Assembly (NCBI GenBank): GCA_031273365.1
Contig: JAISSA010000188.1
Location: 1 to 5,507, forward strand
Origin: Synergistaceae bacterium
GTDB lineage: Bacteria; Synergistota; Synergistia; Synergistales; Aminobacteriaceae
Length of the DNA: 5,507 nucleotides
Reading direction: 5' to 3'
Made by a program: the position numbers and the translations under genes. The notes beneath the pieces are model-generated. The model did no database searches. It saw only the letters and a list, made by a program, of their open reading frames with translations, and was not told where the DNA came from. Below, in pieces: positions 4,889 through 5,507 of the stretch (within the stretch, counting starts at the first letter, position 1; every line of letters begins with the position of its first letter).

Positions 4889-5507
4889 AGCTCTACGAGT
4901 TTCAGGGCAAGGAGCTTCTCCGCAGGTTCGGCGTCAAAATCCCCGAAGGAATGCTTTGCAGGAGAGATGACGTTTTGATTTGGGGCAGCCCCAACGTTCT
5001 GAAGGCCCAGGTTCTTTCGGGCGGGCGCGGCAAAGCGGGCGCGATCGTCTTCTGCGACAGCCAGGCCGGGGAGGACGCGGCGCTGGAGAAGCTCTTCGGC
5101 GCGACGCTGAAGGGCGAGCCGGTGAGCGCGGTGCTGGCCGAAGAACGCGTCGAGGTTTTGCACGAGTATTACCTTTCCGTCGCCTTCGACGGCGAGGCCG
5201 GGACGCCCCTTATCATCGCCAGCGCGGCGGGCGGCGTGGAGATCGAGGAGGTCGCGGACGAGCGCCCCGACCGGATTCTGAAGCTGCCGTTCGACTCCCT
5301 TCTCGGGCCGCTGGACTGCCATCGCGCCCGGGCGGCGAAGTTCGTCGGGACGTCGCGGCCGAAGGAATTCGCGGACCTGCTGTCGCGACTCGCTCGACTT
5401 TATCGGGAGACCGGCGCCGTGCTGGCCGAGATCAATCCACTGGCGGAGACGCCGGAGGGATTCGTGGCCCTCGACGCGAAGATCGAGCTGGACGACGACG
5501 CCGAGCC
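4885..5507 (+). CDS. sucC: Succinyl-CoA synthetase-like beta subunit (ATP-grasp), 5' part only
   Basis: This is the nucleotide-binding subunit of an acyl-CoA synthetase that turns an acyl-CoA, phosphate and ADP (or GDP) into the free acid, CoA and ATP (or GTP). The window ends after 207 of roughly 380-390 expected residues. Visible family marks are the start MKLYEFQGKELLRRFGV, Lys40 followed by GGRGKAG at 46-52 (ATP-grasp nucleotide site), ASAAGGVEIEEVA at 112-124, and EINPL at 182-186 with LDAK at 196-199. Asn184 and Asp197 correspond to the metal-binding pair of E. coli SucC. The link between Pro20 and Lys40 is about six residues shorter than in E. coli. The catalytic histidine lies on the SucD partner, expected just downstream but outside the window. 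The ATG overlaps the gamma-subunit stop, so it should be co-translated with the oxidoreductase that probably supplies its acyl-CoA. Other short-acyl ligases of the same fold cannot be excluded. Confidence 0.87.
   Translation, partial: MKLYEFQGKELLRRFGVKIPEGMLCRRDDVLIWGSPNVLKAQVLSGGRGKAGAIVFCDSQAGEDAALEKLFGATLKGEPVSAVLAEERVEVLHEYYLSVAFDGEAGTPLIIASAAGGVEIEEVADERPDRILKLPFDSLLGPLDCHRARAAKFVGTSRPKEFADLLSRLARLYRETGAVLAEINPLAETPEGFVALDAKIELDDDAE

Overview
The window fits a chromosomal segment of an anaerobic, fairly GC-rich bacterium. It contains a ferredoxin-type 2-oxoacid oxidoreductase followed directly by a succinyl-CoA synthetase-like subunit. That pairing is typical of organisms that ferment amino or organic acids and make ATP from acyl-CoA. 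The overall look (DUF4132 protein, kor-like genes joined to sucC, GC-rich dispersed palindromes) would suit a Synergistota- or Firmicutes-like anaerobe, but the sequence alone does not settle the taxon. No rRNA, tRNA, transposase or CRISPR array is visible.

Layout: (1) Positions 2-1927 hold the 3' part of a large DUF4132-family gene of unknown function. It is open at the left edge and visibly richer in AAA/GAA codons than the genes to its right. (2) Positions 1928-2206 are a gene-free gap. Its left half has a 9-bp direct repeat and a GC-rich set of nested inverted repeats. Its right half is AT-rich, with a plausible promoter (TTGACG and an extended -10 TGATACAAT) and a Shine-Dalgarno sequence. 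(3) From 2207 to the right edge runs a tightly packed four-gene operon: korA-like alpha subunit, 1-nt gap, korB-like beta (thiamine-diphosphate) subunit, ATGA overlap, korC-like gamma subunit, ATGA overlap, and a sucC-like ATP-grasp subunit cut off by the window end.

How the genes work together (inference): the alpha, beta and gamma subunits oxidatively decarboxylate a 2-oxoacid to an acyl-CoA and reduce ferredoxin. The SucC-like protein, with a SucD partner expected just downstream, then converts the acyl-CoA to the free acid and captures the energy as ATP or GTP. 2-Oxoglutarate to succinyl-CoA to succinate is the default reading. However, the alpha subunit lacks the usual GPSTGxPT and SGPG loops and the beta subunit has an altered thiamine-site loop, so the true substrate may differ.

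The most unusual structural signal is that three operon subunits carry short, in-frame, AT-rich tandem repeats of different period (9, 18 and 12 bp), each at a gene end beside a translation start. I found no clearly new defence or mobile system here.
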